Origin: G965212005 sp965212005
GTDB taxonomy: Bacteria > Pseudomonadota > Gammaproteobacteria > Porifericomitales > Porifericomitaceae
Direction: 5' to 3'
Assembly: GCA_965212005.1 (NCBI GenBank)
Contig: OZ243038.1
Location: forward strand, 868,001 to 932,000
Length of the DNA: 64,000 nt
Shown: positions 26,716 through 36,648 of the stretch, one piece after another
How positions within the stretch are numbered: the first letter of the stretch is position 1
Layout: every line of letters starts with the position of its first letter
Program-made: the position numbers and the translations under genes
Notes under the pieces: generated by a model
What the model saw: only the letters and a program-made list of their open reading frames with translations
Database searches by the model: none
What the model was told of the DNA's origin: nothing

Positions 26716-27374
26716 AAAGCCGGGCGAATCCCAAAATTAAGGAAGCCGTATCCGTTTAGAGTGTAGGCATACTTTTTATCATCAGACACCTCAATATAGC
26801 TTACCTCCTCTATCTTTCGGGTACCGCTGTCTAGCGGAATACCGCGAATGCTAAGCAAATGGTCAAGCGACGCGGTCAGTTGCTTGTCAGCATCGCCCTG
26901 GGCGAAGTCGCGGCCTACGTAAGTATTGAAAGTATCGACGTATTCCACAACGTATCCACCAAGTTCCCTTTGCTGTGAATCTTTTATGTCAGTTACCCGG
27001 GCGACGCAACTTGCCGCCGCCATAACCGCGTCATTAGAATCCAGCACATAATTGCGCCCATGGGTACGGATGCCGATATTGCGTTGAGCAGCACCCGTGC
27101 TGTAGGTAATACCAATTCCCGCCAGGATGACCTCAAGCACCGCACCGTGGAAAAAAAAAGATCTGACCTGATTAAGGTCAAGTAAAGTCACACCGACTGG
27201 CAAAACTGAAGAATACGTTGAAATATTCAAATCCTGGATTCCAGCCGCCAGCAAAGCCGAATCAAAAGAGTATGTCTCGTAAGGATGAGGGCCAGAACCT
27301 TCGCTGGTGGCTGCTGCACCTGAAGTCCAGAATCCCAATGTGGGGTAACGTACGCCTTGGATTGGATCTGCCAT
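26712..27374 (-). CDS. Pyruvoyl-dependent arginine decarboxylase-like protein
   Basis: A 220-residue protein. GFWTSGAAATSEGSG, then SFDSALLAAGIQDLNISTYS and SSVLPVG follow the pattern of PvlArgDC, in which the chain cuts itself between two serines (here Ser55-Ser56) and the second becomes the pyruvoyl cofactor. A later part (LGGYVVEYVDTFN) matches the conserved strand with the catalytic Glu region. The enzyme would turn arginine into agmatine. I chose Met 27374, which has GGAGG eight bases upstream; the frame opens at 27488. It is transcribed opposite to the neighbouring operon and overlaps the end of the carbamoylase by four bases. The family call is from pattern only. Confidence 0.65.
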   Translation of the reverse strand: MADPIQGVRYPTLGFWTSGAAATSEGSGPHPYETYSFDSALLAAGIQDLNISTYSSVLPVGVTLLDLNQVRSFFFHGAVLEVILAGIGITYSTGAAQRNIGIRTHGRNYVLDSNDAVMAAASCVARVTDIKDSQQRELGGYVVEYVDTFNTYVGRDFAQGDADKQLTASLDHLLSIRGIPLDSGTRKIEEVSYIEVSDDKKYAYTLNGYGFLNFGIRPAF

Positions 27375-27573
27375 AATTAATTCCTCCATATTGAGGTTGT
27401 TAAGAGATAATTTTATAAAAGTAGCTTTGACACGCGGTGTCAAGATAAAGTTCCGGGCCGTCAGAGTTTTTCCTGTAAACCCCCTCATTTGAGGGCTTTA
27501 TGGATTCTAAAAATTGGGCTATAGATATCTTATAATGGGTTTTCAGCTACCAAATAGTCAAGGAGGGAGGATA

Positions 27574-29877
27574 ATGATAGATTTACAAACTGAGGGCAAA
27601 CGAGTCAACGTCAAGCTGGGTGAGTTGATGGTGATGATGGTATTCGTTTTTGGCGCCGGCGAGTTGTCCGCCCAACAACTTGAGGAGATCACCGTCACGG
27701 CGCAAAAGCGAGAACAAAATATCCAGGATGTGCCCATTAGCATAACTACACTGAGTGGTGATGAAATAAGAGGTTTGGGCTTTAACAGCGCAGCCGATAT
27801 CCAATATCAGACGCCGGGCCTGATAGTCTCCTATTCATCTACCAATGCGATTCCCAACTTTGTTCTGCGCGGTGTTGGTTTGAATGATTTTACTGCCATT
27901 CAAAATTCTCCCGTTGCTATCCATGTTGATGAAATTTACTACGGCAATTCCACGCTGCTGAATTTCGGGTTGTTTGATATAGAACGCGTTGAGGTGTTAA
28001 AAGGCCCGCAGGGCACCTTGTTCGGACGCAACTCGACAGGTGGTGCTGTCAACTTTTTTTCTGCCAAACCGACTGATGAATTTGACGCCAATATAGATTT
28101 GGGCGCCGCAAATTATGAGAACTTTACTGCTGAAGGCTATGTTAATGTGCCGTTGAGTGAAACAATGTTTGGTCGTTTGTCCATGATGACCGTCCAGCAA
28201 AGTGGCGGGGCTTTTGATCATCCGGTTCACGGTGAAATCGGTGAGCAGGAAAAATACGCGTTGCGCGGACAACTATTGTGGGATGTTTCGGAAAAATTAA
28301 CCGCACATCTGACCGTATTCGGTGGCGAGGATGAATCTGAAGGCAATCAATATCAAGGTATTCCTGCTTACGAAAATGACGGTAGTTTTAATAACTGTGA
28401 CCCGATTTCAGCAACAAATCCCAATTGTTCTTTTGATACTGCCGATACGGGTATTGATGACAATGATCCGTTCAGCTTGCAGAGCGCCGTTATCAACCGC
28501 GATGAGATTGAGGCGCTTGGTAGCGTTCTTAAAATAGACTATGAGTTGCGAGACGGGCTCACGCTGACCTCAGTCACCGGCTATAATAATGTTGAGCGTG
28601 AGTCTCAGGAAGACGCCGACGGTTCACCGGCAAGGAATGTCGACGTCGGGTACGAGACCGACTTTGACCAATTCTCCGAAGAATTGCGCTTGGCTTATGC
28701 CGGGGACCGCTGGGATTGGACGGCCGGCGTGTATCTTTCTTCCGATGAGTTGGATGCACCCTTGACGGAAACGGATGGCTCCGATCTTGATTACCGCCAG
28801 AACCATGCTTATACCCTGGAAACCGATTCGCTCGCGGTATTCCTGCATAACGAATTCCGCCTGACCGATCCCCTCGCGCTGTTTGGCGGTCTCCGTTATA
28901 CCCATGAGGAGCGAGACTTCAGGGGCGGTACTATTGATGCCAGCGATCGTGGCATTACCGATTTATCTGCTACGCCAGGCCCATCTGGCAGCGGTGATTT
29001 TGTGCCCGCGGTTCCGGGCCCTGCCAGGCCCGGCGATACCGCATTTCTGGACCGGGAGATCGATTTTGACGAGGTATCCTGGACCATAGGTGCCAGTTTT
29101 GATGTGTCGGATCAGGCAATGGTGTATGCCAAGATTGCCAATGGCTTCAAAAGCGGTGGCTTCGTCGGCGACATCACCGTGCAATCTATATTAGAGGAGC
29201 CTTACGACGAGGAAACACTGACTGCCTATGAGATCGGCTTAAAGTCTGACTGGCTTGGTGGTCGCTTACGTTGGAATACATCTTTTTTCTACTACGATTA
29301 TGAGGACGTTATACTTGCACTGAATATTCCGGCTGATTCTATTCCAGAGTCAGAGATTGACCTTTTGATCAATGAAAACGGTGCTGATGCGGATATCTAC
29401 GGTCTGGAGTCGGAGCTCTGGCTGCTTCCAACAGAGGGGCTGGATATTAAATTCGGATTCATCGTGATGGATACGGAGACCACCGAAATTGAGACCAGTC
29501 CGTTCCCCGTTAACGAGAGGCTGGACGATAACGAGTTGGTGTATGCGCCCAAATTCAGCGCCAACGGACTGGTACGATATGAAGCGCCTATTGTCGGCGA
29601 ATGGTTGGGCTTCGGGCAGTTTGACTTTACCACCCGTACCAAGCACTGGGCTGAAGCAACCAATGTGCCTGTCAGCAGAATCGAAGGCTATACGCTGCTC
29701 AATGCCAGGATTGGCATAGGCTCGCAGAACAGCAAATGGGGGGTGTCCTTGTGGTGCAAAAATCTGACAGATGAAGACTATACTCAATATATAAACGATC
29801 TTGCAGGATTGGGGGCAATTCTGAAGACACCCGGATATCCTCGCACCTATGGTTTGGATCTGTCCCTGAATTTTTGA
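27574..29877 (+). CDS. TonB-dependent outer-membrane receptor
   Basis: A 767-residue receptor. After a signal peptide (GELMVMMVFVFGAGELSA) comes a TonB box (EEITVTAQK), then the plug domain (DVPISITTLSGDEIRGL, GVGLNDF, VEVLKGPQGTLFGRNSTGG) and a long beta-barrel ending in YPRTYGLDLSLNF with the terminal Phe. I chose ATG 27574, which has a strong AGGAGG-type site (AAGGAGGGAGG), rather than 27514. The plug is of the type found in receptors for iron complexes, vitamins and many other substrates, so the ligand cannot be told from sequence. Its position between the decarboxylase and deiminase suggests a nitrogen-rich substrate. Confidence 0.93.
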   Translation: MIDLQTEGKRVNVKLGELMVMMVFVFGAGELSAQQLEEITVTAQKREQNIQDVPISITTLSGDEIRGLGFNSAADIQYQTPGLIVSYSSTNAIPNFVLRGVGLNDFTAIQNSPVAIHVDEIYYGNSTLLNFGLFDIERVEVLKGPQGTLFGRNSTGGAVNFFSAKPTDEFDANIDLGAANYENFTAEGYVNVPLSETMFGRLSMMTVQQSGGAFDHPVHGEIGEQEKYALRGQLLWDVSEKLTAHLTVFGGEDESEGNQYQGIPAYENDGSFNNCDPISATNPNCSFDTADTGIDDNDPFSLQSAVINRDEIEALGSVLKIDYELRDGLTLTSVTGYNNVERESQEDADGSPARNVDVGYETDFDQFSEELRLAYAGDRWDWTAGVYLSSDELDAPLTETDGSDLDYRQNHAYTLETDSLAVFLHNEFRLTDPLALFGGLRYTHEERDFRGGTIDASDRGITDLSATPGPSGSGDFVPAVPGPARPGDTAFLDREIDFDEVSWTIGASFDVSDQAMVYAKIANGFKSGGFVGDITVQSILEEPYDEETLTAYEIGLKSDWLGGRLRWNTSFFYYDYEDVILALNIPADSIPESEIDLLINENGADADIYGLESELWLLPTEGLDIKFGFIVMDTETTEIETSPFPVNERLDDNELVYAPKFSANGLVRYEAPIVGEWLGFGQFDFTTRTKHWAEATNVPVSRIEGYTLLNARIGIGSQNSKWGVSLWCKNLTDEDYTQYINDLAGLGAILKTPGYPRTYGLDLSLNF

Positions 29878-29921
29878 TTGACTCAGCCAGGTTAAACACA
29901 TACATCACGGCATCCTGAAAA

Positions 29922-31157
29922 ATGATCATGTCTCAGGCCAGCTACATCATGCCCGGTGAATTCGAGCCGCAGTCGGCAGTTTGGCTGGGTTGGCCCACTT
30001 TCCAGTGGTTTACGGATTCGCAACTTGATACCCGGCAAATGATCGCTCAAATCGCGGTGATCTTGTCTGATCACCAGGTAAAATCATGTATTATGTGCAC
30101 AAACGAACAAGGTATATCCGACGCCCAGAACTGGATGCGTCAGAATGATTATCCGATCACCTCGTATATGAATTTCCTGCCGATTCCGCAGGTTGATATC
30201 TGGGTGCGTGACTATGGCCCGATTTTCCTGAAAGACCGCTCGACAAATAAGCTGGCAATCGCATCCTATACACAGAATCAGTGGGGATACTCTACCACCA
30301 CCAACCCGATTTCGATGCAAATGACCGCATTGCCGGGTCTGGTTGCCAAATTTCTTGGTATAGATACGGTTTTCAGCACGGCCATTGTCAGTGAAGGGGG
30401 AGACAGGATTCAAAACGGTCAAGGCGTCCTTTTGATCGATCGTGCCGTTGAGTTTCAGCGTAATCCGAATGCGACCCAGAAAGAATTGGATGGCGTCTAT
30501 AAGGCCATGCTGGGCGCAACCAAATCCATTTGGCTGAACGCCGGTGTGCGCGAAGACTTACATGCAGATTGGGGCCCTATTCCCTATACCGATGCAGACG
30601 GCACAACAATCTATCTTTATGGCCCTCAGACCACAGGCGGTCACATGGATGAATTTTGCCGGTTTGCCAGCGCCACTCGGATCATTCTAGCCCAAGTCAC
30701 CGGAAAGGAAGCCGCCAACGACCCCATTGCTGCCGTGAACTATGCACGACTTGAAGAGGCGTATCGTATATTATCTAAAGAGACTGACCCGGATGGCAAT
30801 CCATTTGAGATTGTACGCATCCCAACCCCGGATATTGAGTATAGGCTTATCCAGCCTGATGAACCGATGTATTCTAATTTTTTGGCGAATCTGGACTATC
30901 CCGGTGATGTTCCACCCTTTCCCGAAGGAGAGCCTGTTTATATTGTCAAATCGTCAAGCTATGCGAATTATCTTGCAAGCAATGGACTGATCATCGCGCC
31001 CAAGTATGGTAATAAGACCAAGGACGACATGGCCTTACATGCTTTGGAAATCGCTTTTCCCGGACGCGATGTGGTTCAAATAGATCCCTCTCCGCTTAAC
31101 TACGCAGGTGGAGGGATACACTGTTCAACCCAACAACAGCCGGTGGGGGACACATAG
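29922..31157 (+). CDS. Agmatine deiminase (peptidylarginine-deiminase family)
   Basis: A 411-residue enzyme of the guanidino-modifying superfamily. Visible catalytic parts are WVRDYGPIF, TTGGHMDEFCRF (His and Asp) and the nucleophile in GGGIHCSTQQQP. This pattern fits agmatine deiminase, which converts agmatine to N-carbamoylputrescine and ammonia. It lies 44 bases after the TonB receptor in the same direction, so they probably share a transcript. An arginine-specific deiminase of the same family is possible, but the presence of a decarboxylase and a carbamoylase in the island favours agmatine. Confidence 0.82.
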   Translation: MIMSQASYIMPGEFEPQSAVWLGWPTFQWFTDSQLDTRQMIAQIAVILSDHQVKSCIMCTNEQGISDAQNWMRQNDYPITSYMNFLPIPQVDIWVRDYGPIFLKDRSTNKLAIASYTQNQWGYSTTTNPISMQMTALPGLVAKFLGIDTVFSTAIVSEGGDRIQNGQGVLLIDRAVEFQRNPNATQKELDGVYKAMLGATKSIWLNAGVREDLHADWGPIPYTDADGTTIYLYGPQTTGGHMDEFCRFASATRIILAQVTGKEAANDPIAAVNYARLEEAYRILSKETDPDGNPFEIVRIPTPDIEYRLIQPDEPMYSNFLANLDYPGDVPPFPEGEPVYIVKSSSYANYLASNGLIIAPKYGNKTKDDMALHALEIAFPGRDVVQIDPSPLNYAGGGIHCSTQQQPVGDT

Positions 31158-31224
31158 TTAGTTAGTGTTTGGTACCCCCTCTAAATTGTTTACTCAGGGG
31201 CAGGAACACCGAAAAGCAGTCTAA

Positions 31225-32571
31225 ATGAGCACTGGAATTGAATGCCTGCTCCCCACCTTCACTGTGTTAATTCTGGCGGTCATTTCAAGACGCACGATTG
31301 AGCCGTTAATTGGAGGCACGCTTATTGGTCTCCTGATGTTGGCGCCCGGGGATGTGATGGATAATTTGACCGTCACTATTCTGAAAGTAATGGCGAATGA
31401 AACAATAGGTTGGATCATCATGGTGTGCGGGCTGATGGGAAGCCTGATTGCATTATTGGTAAAAATAGGGGGAGCAGAGGCTTTTGGAGGCGTGGTGGCC
31501 AATCGGATCAAAAGCAAGGCGGGTGCACTTTTGATGACCTGGTTACTGGGTCTGACCATATTTATTGACGATTATTTGAATGCCCTGACTATTAGTTCAT
31601 CAATGAAAAGAGTAACTGACAGGTTCGGCGTTTCGCGTGCAATGCTGGCTTATATTGTGGATTCAACGGCGGCCCCTGTTTGTGTCATTGTCCCCTTGTC
31701 CACTTGGGCGGTATATTTTGCTGCTGTACTGGAAGAAAGCATGGGTATTGAGACCGGGCGGGGACTTGATCTGTATATCGAAGCAATTCCATACATGTTT
31801 TATGCCTGGATTGCAGCTATTATAGTCCCATTGGTGGCGCTGAAAAAAATTCCTTTGCTTGGCGCAATGAAAACGGCAGAACAAAAAAATTCAGTGCTTC
31901 ACAATCAAGTGAAGCCCGACCAGGACACGGAGGGTCAAGATATTTTCCCTGAACGCAGTAGCGCTATTCTAAATTTTTTCATTCCCCTTCTCTCTCTCAT
32001 CTTTTTTACCTGGTATCTGGAAATCGATATCCTGAAAGGCGTGATCATCGCATTGGGGATCACCATTACTCTGGTTTTTTACCAGAAACTGCTGAAACTC
32101 AATGAAATTTTTGACACCTTGCTTGAAGGTTTCAAATCCATGCTACTACCTCTGGCAACCGTAGTAGCAGGTTTTATGTTAAAAGAGGTCAACGATCAGC
32201 TTGGTTTGACGAGCTATGTAATAGATTCGGTTAAACCTGTTATGACGCCCTTGTTATTACCGTTTGTGACTTTTGCCACCATGGGATTGATTGCTTTTGC
32301 GACTGGATCATTTTGGGGAATCTTCGCGATAGCCATACCTATCATTATACCCCTTGCCGTCAGCATGGATGCCAACATTCCCTTAGTGATAGGCGCGTTG
32401 ATTTCAGCCAGTGCTTTTGGCAGTCATACCTGTTTCTATGGTGATTCAACGGTTCTTTCGGCACATGGCAGCGGGTGTGGTGTCATGGAGCATGCACTTA
32501 CACAATTGCCCTATGCTTTGTTGTCGGCCGTCATCGCTTCGTTTGCTTTTATAGCCGTTGCGGCATTCTAG
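31225..32571 (+). CDS. NhaC-family membrane transporter
   Basis: A 448-residue protein with about eleven membrane segments and the NhaC/ArsB-like repeats: FIDDYLNALTISSSMKRVTD, and near the C-terminus SFWGIFAIAIPIIIPLA and SASAFGSHTCFYGDS. The family includes Na+/H+ antiporters and uptake systems for histidine, lysine and organic acids. In this island transport of arginine, agmatine or putrescine would fit, but a general Na+/H+ antiporter cannot be excluded. It is placed between the deiminase and the first aminotransferase on the same strand. Confidence 0.8.
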   Translation: MSTGIECLLPTFTVLILAVISRRTIEPLIGGTLIGLLMLAPGDVMDNLTVTILKVMANETIGWIIMVCGLMGSLIALLVKIGGAEAFGGVVANRIKSKAGALLMTWLLGLTIFIDDYLNALTISSSMKRVTDRFGVSRAMLAYIVDSTAAPVCVIVPLSTWAVYFAAVLEESMGIETGRGLDLYIEAIPYMFYAWIAAIIVPLVALKKIPLLGAMKTAEQKNSVLHNQVKPDQDTEGQDIFPERSSAILNFFIPLLSLIFFTWYLEIDILKGVIIALGITITLVFYQKLLKLNEIFDTLLEGFKSMLLPLATVVAGFMLKEVNDQLGLTSYVIDSVKPVMTPLLLPFVTFATMGLIAFATGSFWGIFAIAIPIIIPLAVSMDANIPLVIGALISASAFGSHTCFYGDSTVLSAHGSGCGVMEHALTQLPYALLSAVIASFAFIAVAAF

Positions 32572-32638
32572 CACGTGTATTTGACGTGACGAGCATGTTT
32601 GCCACATGGGAAAATTTCCCAAAAACAAGAGTTCAAAA

Positions 32639-34036
32639 ATGAACAAGACTGATGCAAAAAAAATCTGGCAAATGGATAAAGATCATTTCATCCACCCGTA
32701 TAGCAATTTTTCAATCTTCAAGGAAGAAGGCAGCCAGATCATTACCGGCGCCAAAGGCGTGCATATAATTGACGCCGATGGCAAGCAATTCCTTGACGGT
32801 ATCGCCGGTTTGTGGTGTGTAAATATCGGGCATGGGCGTAAGGAAATGGCCGACTGTATTTCTGAACAGGTGCTCAATATGCAATATTACAACCCGTTTG
32901 GCTCCAGCAGTAACGTGCCGGGAGCAATGTTGGCCGGCAAGCTGGCTGAGCTTGCTCCCGGCGGATTGAATCACGTGTTCTATACTTCCAGCGGTTCAGC
33001 TGCTAATGATACCGCTATTCGCCTAGTTCATTACTATAATAACCTGCGCGGCAAGCCGCAAAAGAAAAAGATTATTTCAAGACTTAATGCCTACCACGGT
33101 TCAACTTATCTGACAGCCAACCTGACTGGCATACATGAAGGTAAGCGCTGTCTTGATCGAATTGCCGATGACTGGATCGATCATGTTTCGGCGGCCAACA
33201 TGTATCGCCGTCCGGTGGGTGCCGATCACTTAAATGAAGCGGAATACGCTGATTTTCTGGCCGCCGAATTGGAAAACCGTATCAATCAACTGGGCGCAGA
33301 CAATGTTGCAGCTTTTATCGCCGAACCCATTATGGGTGCGGGTGGCGTGTTGGTTGCGCCCAGCGGCTATCACAAAAAGGTCTGTAAAGTCTGTAAGAAA
33401 CACGATATTATCTATATTGCCGACGAAGTGGTCACCGCTTTTGGGCGACTGGGCCACTGGTTTGCTTCGGAGGATGTTTACGACTACATACCTGATATCA
33501 TGGTAACCGCAAAAGGTATAAACTCGGGTTATGTCCCGCTTGGGGCCGCGATTATCTCAAAAGAGATTTACGCGGTTATCAGTCAACCACAATGTGAAGG
33601 TGGCGTGTTATCAATGGGCTTCACCTATTCCGGTCATCCGGTTGCCTGTGCGGCGGCACTACAAAATATAGAAATCATTGAGCGGGAAGACATCTGCGGA
33701 CATGTTCAAGCGGTGGGGCCTTACTTTTATAATCAGGCGCAGTCTTTATGTGATCTGTCTATCGTCGGCGACGTGCGCGGTAGTCACTTCATGGTGGGTA
33801 TTGAACTTGTCAGCGATAAGGCTTCGAAACAGTCTTTTCCGGCGGAGGTGATGATTGCTGATCGCATATTCAAGCGTTGCCTTGAACGGGGTTTAATTGT
33901 GCGACCGGTAGGCGAACAAATAATCCTGTCTCCTCCTCTGATCATGAGCAAATTGCAAGCCGACCAATTGTTTGAAATTTTGCGCGAAGGTATTAAACAG
34001 ACTTTGGTGGATCTGAAAAAAGACGCCTATCTGTAA
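32639..34036 (+). CDS. Class III aminotransferase 1 (putrescine/omega-amino acid:pyruvate type)
   Basis: A 465-residue PLP enzyme. Seen are the phosphate-binding SSGSAANDTAIRLVHYY, the HGSTYL loop, the cofactor Asp in IYIADEVVTAFGRLGHWF, and the Schiff-base Lys in VTAKGINSGYVPLG. It groups with omega-amino acid:pyruvate and putrescine (SpuC-like) aminotransferases, which give an aldehyde and alanine. The start at 32639 (MNKTDAKK) removes an 11-residue leader that begins at 32606 and is not conserved in type. A partner alanine dehydrogenase follows 32 bases later. Beta-alanine or taurine as amino donor is an alternative. Confidence 0.85.
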   Translation: MNKTDAKKIWQMDKDHFIHPYSNFSIFKEEGSQIITGAKGVHIIDADGKQFLDGIAGLWCVNIGHGRKEMADCISEQVLNMQYYNPFGSSSNVPGAMLAGKLAELAPGGLNHVFYTSSGSAANDTAIRLVHYYNNLRGKPQKKKIISRLNAYHGSTYLTANLTGIHEGKRCLDRIADDWIDHVSAANMYRRPVGADHLNEAEYADFLAAELENRINQLGADNVAAFIAEPIMGAGGVLVAPSGYHKKVCKVCKKHDIIYIADEVVTAFGRLGHWFASEDVYDYIPDIMVTAKGINSGYVPLGAAIISKEIYAVISQPQCEGGVLSMGFTYSGHPVACAAALQNIEIIEREDICGHVQAVGPYFYNQAQSLCDLSIVGDVRGSHFMVGIELVSDKASKQSFPAEVMIADRIFKRCLERGLIVRPVGEQIILSPPLIMSKLQADQLFEILREGIKQTLVDLKKDAYL

Positions 34037-34068
34037 CCAATGGAAAATTTTTTAGGAATAAATAAAGC

Positions 34069-35193
34069 ATGTTGATTGGTGTGCCTAAAGAGATCAAGGA
34101 TCATGAATATCGGGTCGGCCTGACACCCGCTTCCGTCCGGGAATTAATCAGTCACGGACACAAGGTAATATTGGAACATAATGCGGGCGCAGCGATTGGT
34201 TTTTCGAATGACGATTATATAAATGCGGGCGCAGTAATTACTGATCAAGCCGAACATATATTTGCTGAAGCTGAGATGATCGTAAAGGTGAAGGAACCGC
34301 AAACTGGTGAATGCAAAATGCTCAGGGAAGGGCAATTACTATTCGCCTATTTGCATTTGGCGGCAGATCCCATTCAAACAGAACTATCGCTGGCCTCCGG
34401 TGCCACCTGTATTGCCTACGAAACCATCACTGATGATGCAGGTACTTTGCCGCTATTAGCGCCTATGAGCGTGGTTGCCGGAAGGTTGTCTATTCAGGCC
34501 GGTGCCCATTATTTGGAAAAAACGCATGGTGAGCGTGGTGTATTATTGCCCGGCGTACCGGGGGTTGCACCCGCCAAAGTGACCATCATCGGTGGTGGAG
34601 TAGTAGGCAATAATGCCGCTTACATGGCGGTGGGTATGGGTGCAGATGTAACGATTTTAGACAATTCATTGCCACGCTTGAACCAACTGGATATCGAATA
34701 TCTGGGGCGTGCCCGTTGTGTCTATTCGACCGCAAACACTATTGAGGAATATATTTTACAGTCTGATTTGGTGATAGGTGCGGTTCTGATTCCGGGTGCC
34801 ACGGCACCCAAAGTGCTAACGCGGGACATGATCAGCCATATGCAATTTGGCAGCGTTGTTGTGGACGTTGCGATAGACCAGGGCGGCTGTTTTGAAACAT
34901 CCAAAGCCACCACCCACAAAGACCCGATTTATATCGTTGATGACGTTATCCATTACTGCGTCACCAATATGCCTGGCGCAGTGGCACGTACCGCGACACT
35001 GGCACTCAACAATGCCATCCTGCCTTTCGCGCGGGCACTTGCCGACAAAGGTTGCCAGATTCTGCGTGATGATAAAAATTTCCTGAATGGACTTAATGTG
35101 CACCAGGGTAAAGTAACTAACCAGGCCGTTAGTAATGCGCTGGGTTATCCCTACGTTGCCGCTGAAGAGGCATTAGCCGGGCAAGGCAAATAG
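34069..35193 (+). CDS. ald: Alanine dehydrogenase
   Basis: A 374-residue NAD-dependent enzyme that turns alanine into pyruvate and ammonia. The N-terminus IGVPKEIKDHEYRVGLTPAS and the Rossmann motif GGGVVGNNAAYMAVGMGADV are diagnostic, followed by NMPGAVARTATLALNNA. Length matches the family. Between two class III aminotransferase genes it would recycle the alanine made by pyruvate-linked transamination, the arrangement known from several omega-amino acid pathways. The start is ATG 34069. Confidence 0.93.
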   Translation: MLIGVPKEIKDHEYRVGLTPASVRELISHGHKVILEHNAGAAIGFSNDDYINAGAVITDQAEHIFAEAEMIVKVKEPQTGECKMLREGQLLFAYLHLAADPIQTELSLASGATCIAYETITDDAGTLPLLAPMSVVAGRLSIQAGAHYLEKTHGERGVLLPGVPGVAPAKVTIIGGGVVGNNAAYMAVGMGADVTILDNSLPRLNQLDIEYLGRARCVYSTANTIEEYILQSDLVIGAVLIPGATAPKVLTRDMISHMQFGSVVVDVAIDQGGCFETSKATTHKDPIYIVDDVIHYCVTNMPGAVARTATLALNNAILPFARALADKGCQILRDDKNFLNGLNVHQGKVTNQAVSNALGYPYVAAEEALAGQGK

Positions 35194-35235
35194 ATGGTTT
35201 TGGCAAGTGTTGAACTGCTGGCGTGAGGATATGTT

Positions 35236-36600
35236 ATGAGCGCAGTTATTTACCCGACGACTAACTTGACAGCGATTGAGCAATTCATGATCGCGTATGG
35301 CAACGGCGTTTACATTTACGATAACAACGACAAACAATATCTGGAAGGAATGGCGGGGCTTTGGTGTACCTCGCTTGGCTATGGCAATAAGGAGCTCATT
35401 GAAACCGCACGAGAACAAATGAGCAAGCTGGCGTACTGCCCGATGTTTGGCGGCAAGTCCCACCAGACAGGTATAGATCTCGCGGACAGGCTTTCAGAAA
35501 TGGTACCGATAGATAATGCCAAAGTATTTTTCGGCAGTTCGGGCAGTGATGCCAATGATACTCAAATAAAATTGCTACGCTATTATTTTAATGCGATTGG
35601 CAAACCGGAAAAATACAAAATTATTGCCCGCGAGCGATCCTACCATGGTGTCACTGTAGCCTCGGCCGCACTGACTGGTATGCCCGTGAACCACACCTAT
35701 TTTGACCTGCCGTTTGAAGCATTGGGTATTCTGCGTACTGACGCACCACATTATTACCGTGGCGCCGAGCAAGGTGAGAGCGAAGCTGAGTTCGTAGATC
35801 GCATCGTTGCCAATCTGGAACAGCTGATTGTGCAACAAGGACCGGAGACCATCGCTGCTTTTATCGCCGAACCGATTACCGGTGCCAGCGGCGTGATCGT
35901 GCCACCAGACAGATACTATGGCAAAATTCAGACGATCCTTAATAAGCATGACATCCTGTTCTGGGCTGATGAAGTGGTCTGTGGCTTTGGTCGAACCGGT
36001 AACGATTTTGGTTGTACTACCATGGGCATTGATCGGCCGACGATGATGACCCTGGCCAAGCAATTTTCCTCAGCCTATATACCGATCAGCGCCTCGTTGA
36101 TTGCTGGCAATATGTATGAAGCAATGATTAAGCCAAGTGCGGAAGTTGGAGTATTTGGTCATGGGTACACTTACTCCGGCCACCCCGTTGCTTGTGCGGT
36201 AGCATTAAAAACACTGGACATCTACCGGCGGGATAATATCTTTAAACATGCCGCCGAAACCGGTAAATACATGCAACGATGCCTGTCTGGTTTTATAGAC
36301 CATCCACTGGTCGGAGAAGTACGTGGTAAGGGCATGATCGCCGCTGTTGAGTTAGTAGCAAATAAAACTACCGGGCAAGCATTTACCGGCCCCGAGGTTG
36401 GCATGTTTGCCCAGCAGGCTTGCCAAAAACATGGCCTAATTGTCAGAACGGTAGCTGGCTCCAGTATTGCTTTCTGTCCGCCTCTGGTAATCACTACCGA
36501 ACAGATTGACGAGCTAATCGAGAAGTTTGGGAAAGCGCTTGATGACACACTGGATTTTGTGACTAAGGCAGACTTGCTGGTTACTGCGCAAAGCAAATAG
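35236..36600 (+). CDS. Class III aminotransferase 2 (omega-amino acid:pyruvate type)
   Basis: A 454-residue PLP enzyme with the same catalytic features: SSGSDANDTQIKLLRYYFNA, RSYHGVTVAS, the Asp in FWADEVVCGFGRTG, and the Lys in MTLAKQFSSAYIPIS. It is clearly distinct from aminotransferase 1 (for example KSHQTGIDLADRLSEM, LAYCPMFGG) and resembles the beta-alanine/putrescine-pyruvate aminotransferase group. A likely role is a second transamination in the same pathway, for instance on 4-aminobutanoate or putrescine; this is inference. It is the last gene before tRNA-Ile and the CRISPR-Cas locus. Confidence 0.85.
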   Translation: MSAVIYPTTNLTAIEQFMIAYGNGVYIYDNNDKQYLEGMAGLWCTSLGYGNKELIETAREQMSKLAYCPMFGGKSHQTGIDLADRLSEMVPIDNAKVFFGSSGSDANDTQIKLLRYYFNAIGKPEKYKIIARERSYHGVTVASAALTGMPVNHTYFDLPFEALGILRTDAPHYYRGAEQGESEAEFVDRIVANLEQLIVQQGPETIAAFIAEPITGASGVIVPPDRYYGKIQTILNKHDILFWADEVVCGFGRTGNDFGCTTMGIDRPTMMTLAKQFSSAYIPISASLIAGNMYEAMIKPSAEVGVFGHGYTYSGHPVACAVALKTLDIYRRDNIFKHAAETGKYMQRCLSGFIDHPLVGEVRGKGMIAAVELVANKTTGQAFTGPEVGMFAQQACQKHGLIVRTVAGSSIAFCPPLVITTEQIDELIEKFGKALDDTLDFVTKADLLVTAQSK

Positions 36601-36648
36601 CTGCAGTCCGCATGTTGCTTTGTCGCCAGGAAAAACCGCAGCCTGAAC

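Noticed and set aside
32639..36600. A taurine pathway (taurine:pyruvate aminotransferase plus alanine dehydrogenase)
   Set aside because: The aminotransferases and alanine dehydrogenase would fit, but sulfoacetaldehyde acetyltransferase, phosphotransacetylase and a taurine transporter are not seen, while arginine/agmatine enzymes are.
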